NCBI GenBank assembly: GCA_003551405.1
Contig: PUMO01000083.1
Location: forward strand, 1 to 6,579
Direction of reading: 5' to 3'
Length of the DNA stretch: 6,579 bases
Source: Mollicutes bacterium
Lineage (GTDB): Bacteria > Bacillota_I > Bacilli_A > Izemoplasmatales > Izemoplasmataceae
Part shown: one piece after another, positions 6,181-6,579 of the stretch
Position numbering within the stretch: the first letter of the stretch is position 1
How the letters are laid out: each line of letters starts with the position of its first letter
Translations under genes and position numbers: made by a program
The notes under the pieces: generated by a model
What the model saw: the letters and a program-made list of their open reading frames with translations, nothing else
What the model was told of the DNA's origin: nothing
Databases searched by the model: none

Positions 6181-6194
6181 AGCAACCGCTTACA
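6181..6194. promoter_or_regulatory. cre-like site 2 (probable CcpA site) at the transcription start
   Basis: On the minus strand it reads TGTAAGCGGTTGCT, matching 12 of 14 positions of the cre consensus TGWAANCGNTNWCA. It begins 7 nt after the -10 box, so it covers the predicted start point, the classic position for repression by CcpA. This implies that the operon is shut down on preferred sugars. Confidence 0.6.
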
Positions 6195-6200
6195 AATGTG

Positions 6201-6229
6201 ATTATATGTGGATTCTTTCTCAAAGTCGA
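6201..6229 (-). promoter_or_regulatory. Promoter of the ketone-body operon
   Basis: On the minus strand there is TCGACT (6224-6229, 4 of 6 to the -35 consensus), a 17-nt spacer and a perfect TATAAT (6201-6206). The predicted start is near 6193-6195. The weak -35 fits a promoter that needs an activator, and a LysR-type dyad sits at the right distance upstream. Confidence 0.65.
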
Positions 6230-6250
6230 ATACATATTTTTTATCTGGCC

Positions 6251-6267
6251 CATAACTTTTACTTATG
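6251..6267. promoter_or_regulatory. Candidate LysR-type binding site (T-N11-A dyad)
   Basis: CATAA (6251-6255) and TTATG (6263-6267) form a 5-bp inverted repeat with a 7-bp spacer and contain T6253-N11-A6265, the general LysR box form. The centre is about 65 bp upstream of the predicted operon start, where LysR regulators usually anchor. The match is short and the region AT-rich, so chance is possible. Confidence 0.4.
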
Positions 6268-6269
6268 AT

Positions 6270-6293
6270 AAACCTGTTTTAAAGGTCAGGTTT
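6270..6293. repeat. Inverted repeat upstream of the operon promoter
   Basis: AAACCTG (6270-6276) and CAGGTTT (6287-6293) form a perfect 7-bp inverted repeat with a 10-bp spacer, centred near -88 of the operon promoter. It could be a second regulator site. On the plus strand it is followed by T residues but no plus-strand gene precedes it, so a terminator role is unlikely. Confidence 0.3.
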
Positions 6294-6318
6294 TTAAAAA
6301 TAATAATTCTAATCATAA

Positions 6319-6343
6319 AACCCCACCGCTGAACGGTGGGGTT
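6319..6343 (-). terminator. Terminator of an upstream minus-strand unit
   Basis: AACCCCACCG (6319-6328) and CGGTGGGGTT (6334-6343) form a perfect, GC-rich 10-bp stem with a 5-nt loop. On the minus strand the stem runs into TTTTATGATT, a usable U-rich tail; on the plus strand the tail is not U-rich. It should stop transcripts entering from the right edge and insulate the operon promoter about 90 bp downstream. Confidence 0.75.
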
Positions 6344-6579
6344 AAAATATGGAACCAATATACCAGTTATAAAAACATTTATAACCATGATTGATGGGGT
6401 ATGAATCAGAGTGAAATGAAAGGCTGATGAAACCGTCGAAACATCAACCAACACAAATATATATTGCGAGGACGATTTAGTATTGCATTCCATCTGTCAA
6501 AAATACATTACATTAGGTGTAATTATCGTCTTTTTAAGATGCGTCAAGAGAGCACCCATTAAAGAAGTTAGCTTTGAAA
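6344..6579. other. Stretch without a supported gene
   Basis: No family-like reading frame is visible on either strand. All three minus-strand frames that enter from the right edge meet stops by 6497 (for example a TAA at 6534-6536 and a TGA at 6497-6499), so at most the last few codons of a neighbouring minus-strand gene could be present. The rest is probably a 3' untranslated region leading to the hairpin at 6319-6343. Confidence 0.5.

Noticed and set aside
6150..6332. 60-codon plus-strand open frame
   Set aside because: It lies over the operon promoter, the cre-like site and the terminator, with no ribosome binding site.
6424..6442. Hammerhead-ribozyme-like core (CTGATGA, six bases, CGAAAC)
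   Set aside because: The piece between the core strands cannot form stem II, and no cleavage site with matching stem I and stem III strands is found nearby.
6263..6493. 76-codon minus-strand open frame across the right terminator
   Set aside because: It runs through a perfect terminator hairpin, has no ribosome site I can see and resembles no family.

Overview
The window carries a five-gene operon, on the minus strand, for using the short-chain acid 3-hydroxybutyrate (a ketone body). It is flanked by a convergent LysR-type regulator and by the 5' end of a divergent DegV-family gene. AT-rich sequence, strong AGGAGG ribosome binding sites, a TTG start, cre-like sites and the similarity of the gene set to the Bacillus subtilis yxjC-scoA-scoB-yxjF cluster all point to a low-GC Gram-positive bacterium (Bacillota). 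I cannot name the species from the sequence.

Layout from left to right. Positions 1-131 are the N-terminal 43 codons of a minus-strand DegV-family gene. Positions 132-438 hold its promoter, with a striking operator-like repeat over the -35 box, and a probable lysR promoter. Positions 439-1338 are a LysR-type regulator on the plus strand. It ends in a shared bidirectional terminator (1328-1377). The minus-strand operon then reads right to left: acetyl-CoA acetyltransferase (4877-6055), CoA-transferase alpha subunit (4204-4866), CoA-transferase beta subunit (4211 down to 3660, with its natural end at 3546), a 3-hydroxybutyrate dehydrogenase-like SDR enzyme (2756-3532) and a GntP-family permease (1384-2679). 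Positions 6056-6343 hold the operon control region and the terminator of an upstream minus-strand unit. Positions 6344-6579 show no gene I can support.

Inferred pathway: the permease imports 3-hydroxybutyrate, or a similar hydroxy acid. The dehydrogenase oxidises it to acetoacetate, the AtoDA-type transferase moves CoA onto acetoacetate, and the thiolase cleaves acetoacetyl-CoA into two acetyl-CoA. The operon promoter (-35 at 6224-6229, perfect TATAAT at 6201-6206) has one cre-like site at the transcription start and a second, 12/14 identical, exactly 80 bp downstream. A T-N11-A dyad typical of LysR boxes is centred about 65 bp upstream of the predicted start. Together these suggest carbon catabolite repression plus LysR control.

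The most notable observation is that the beta subunit gene is interrupted by an in-frame TAA at codon 184. The remaining 37 codons are intact, in the same frame and clearly family-like, and they end in a TAG fused to the next gene's ribosome binding site. This is a fresh nonsense mutation, a sequencing error or, less likely, a readthrough site. If it is real, the CoA-transfer step may be lost or altered.
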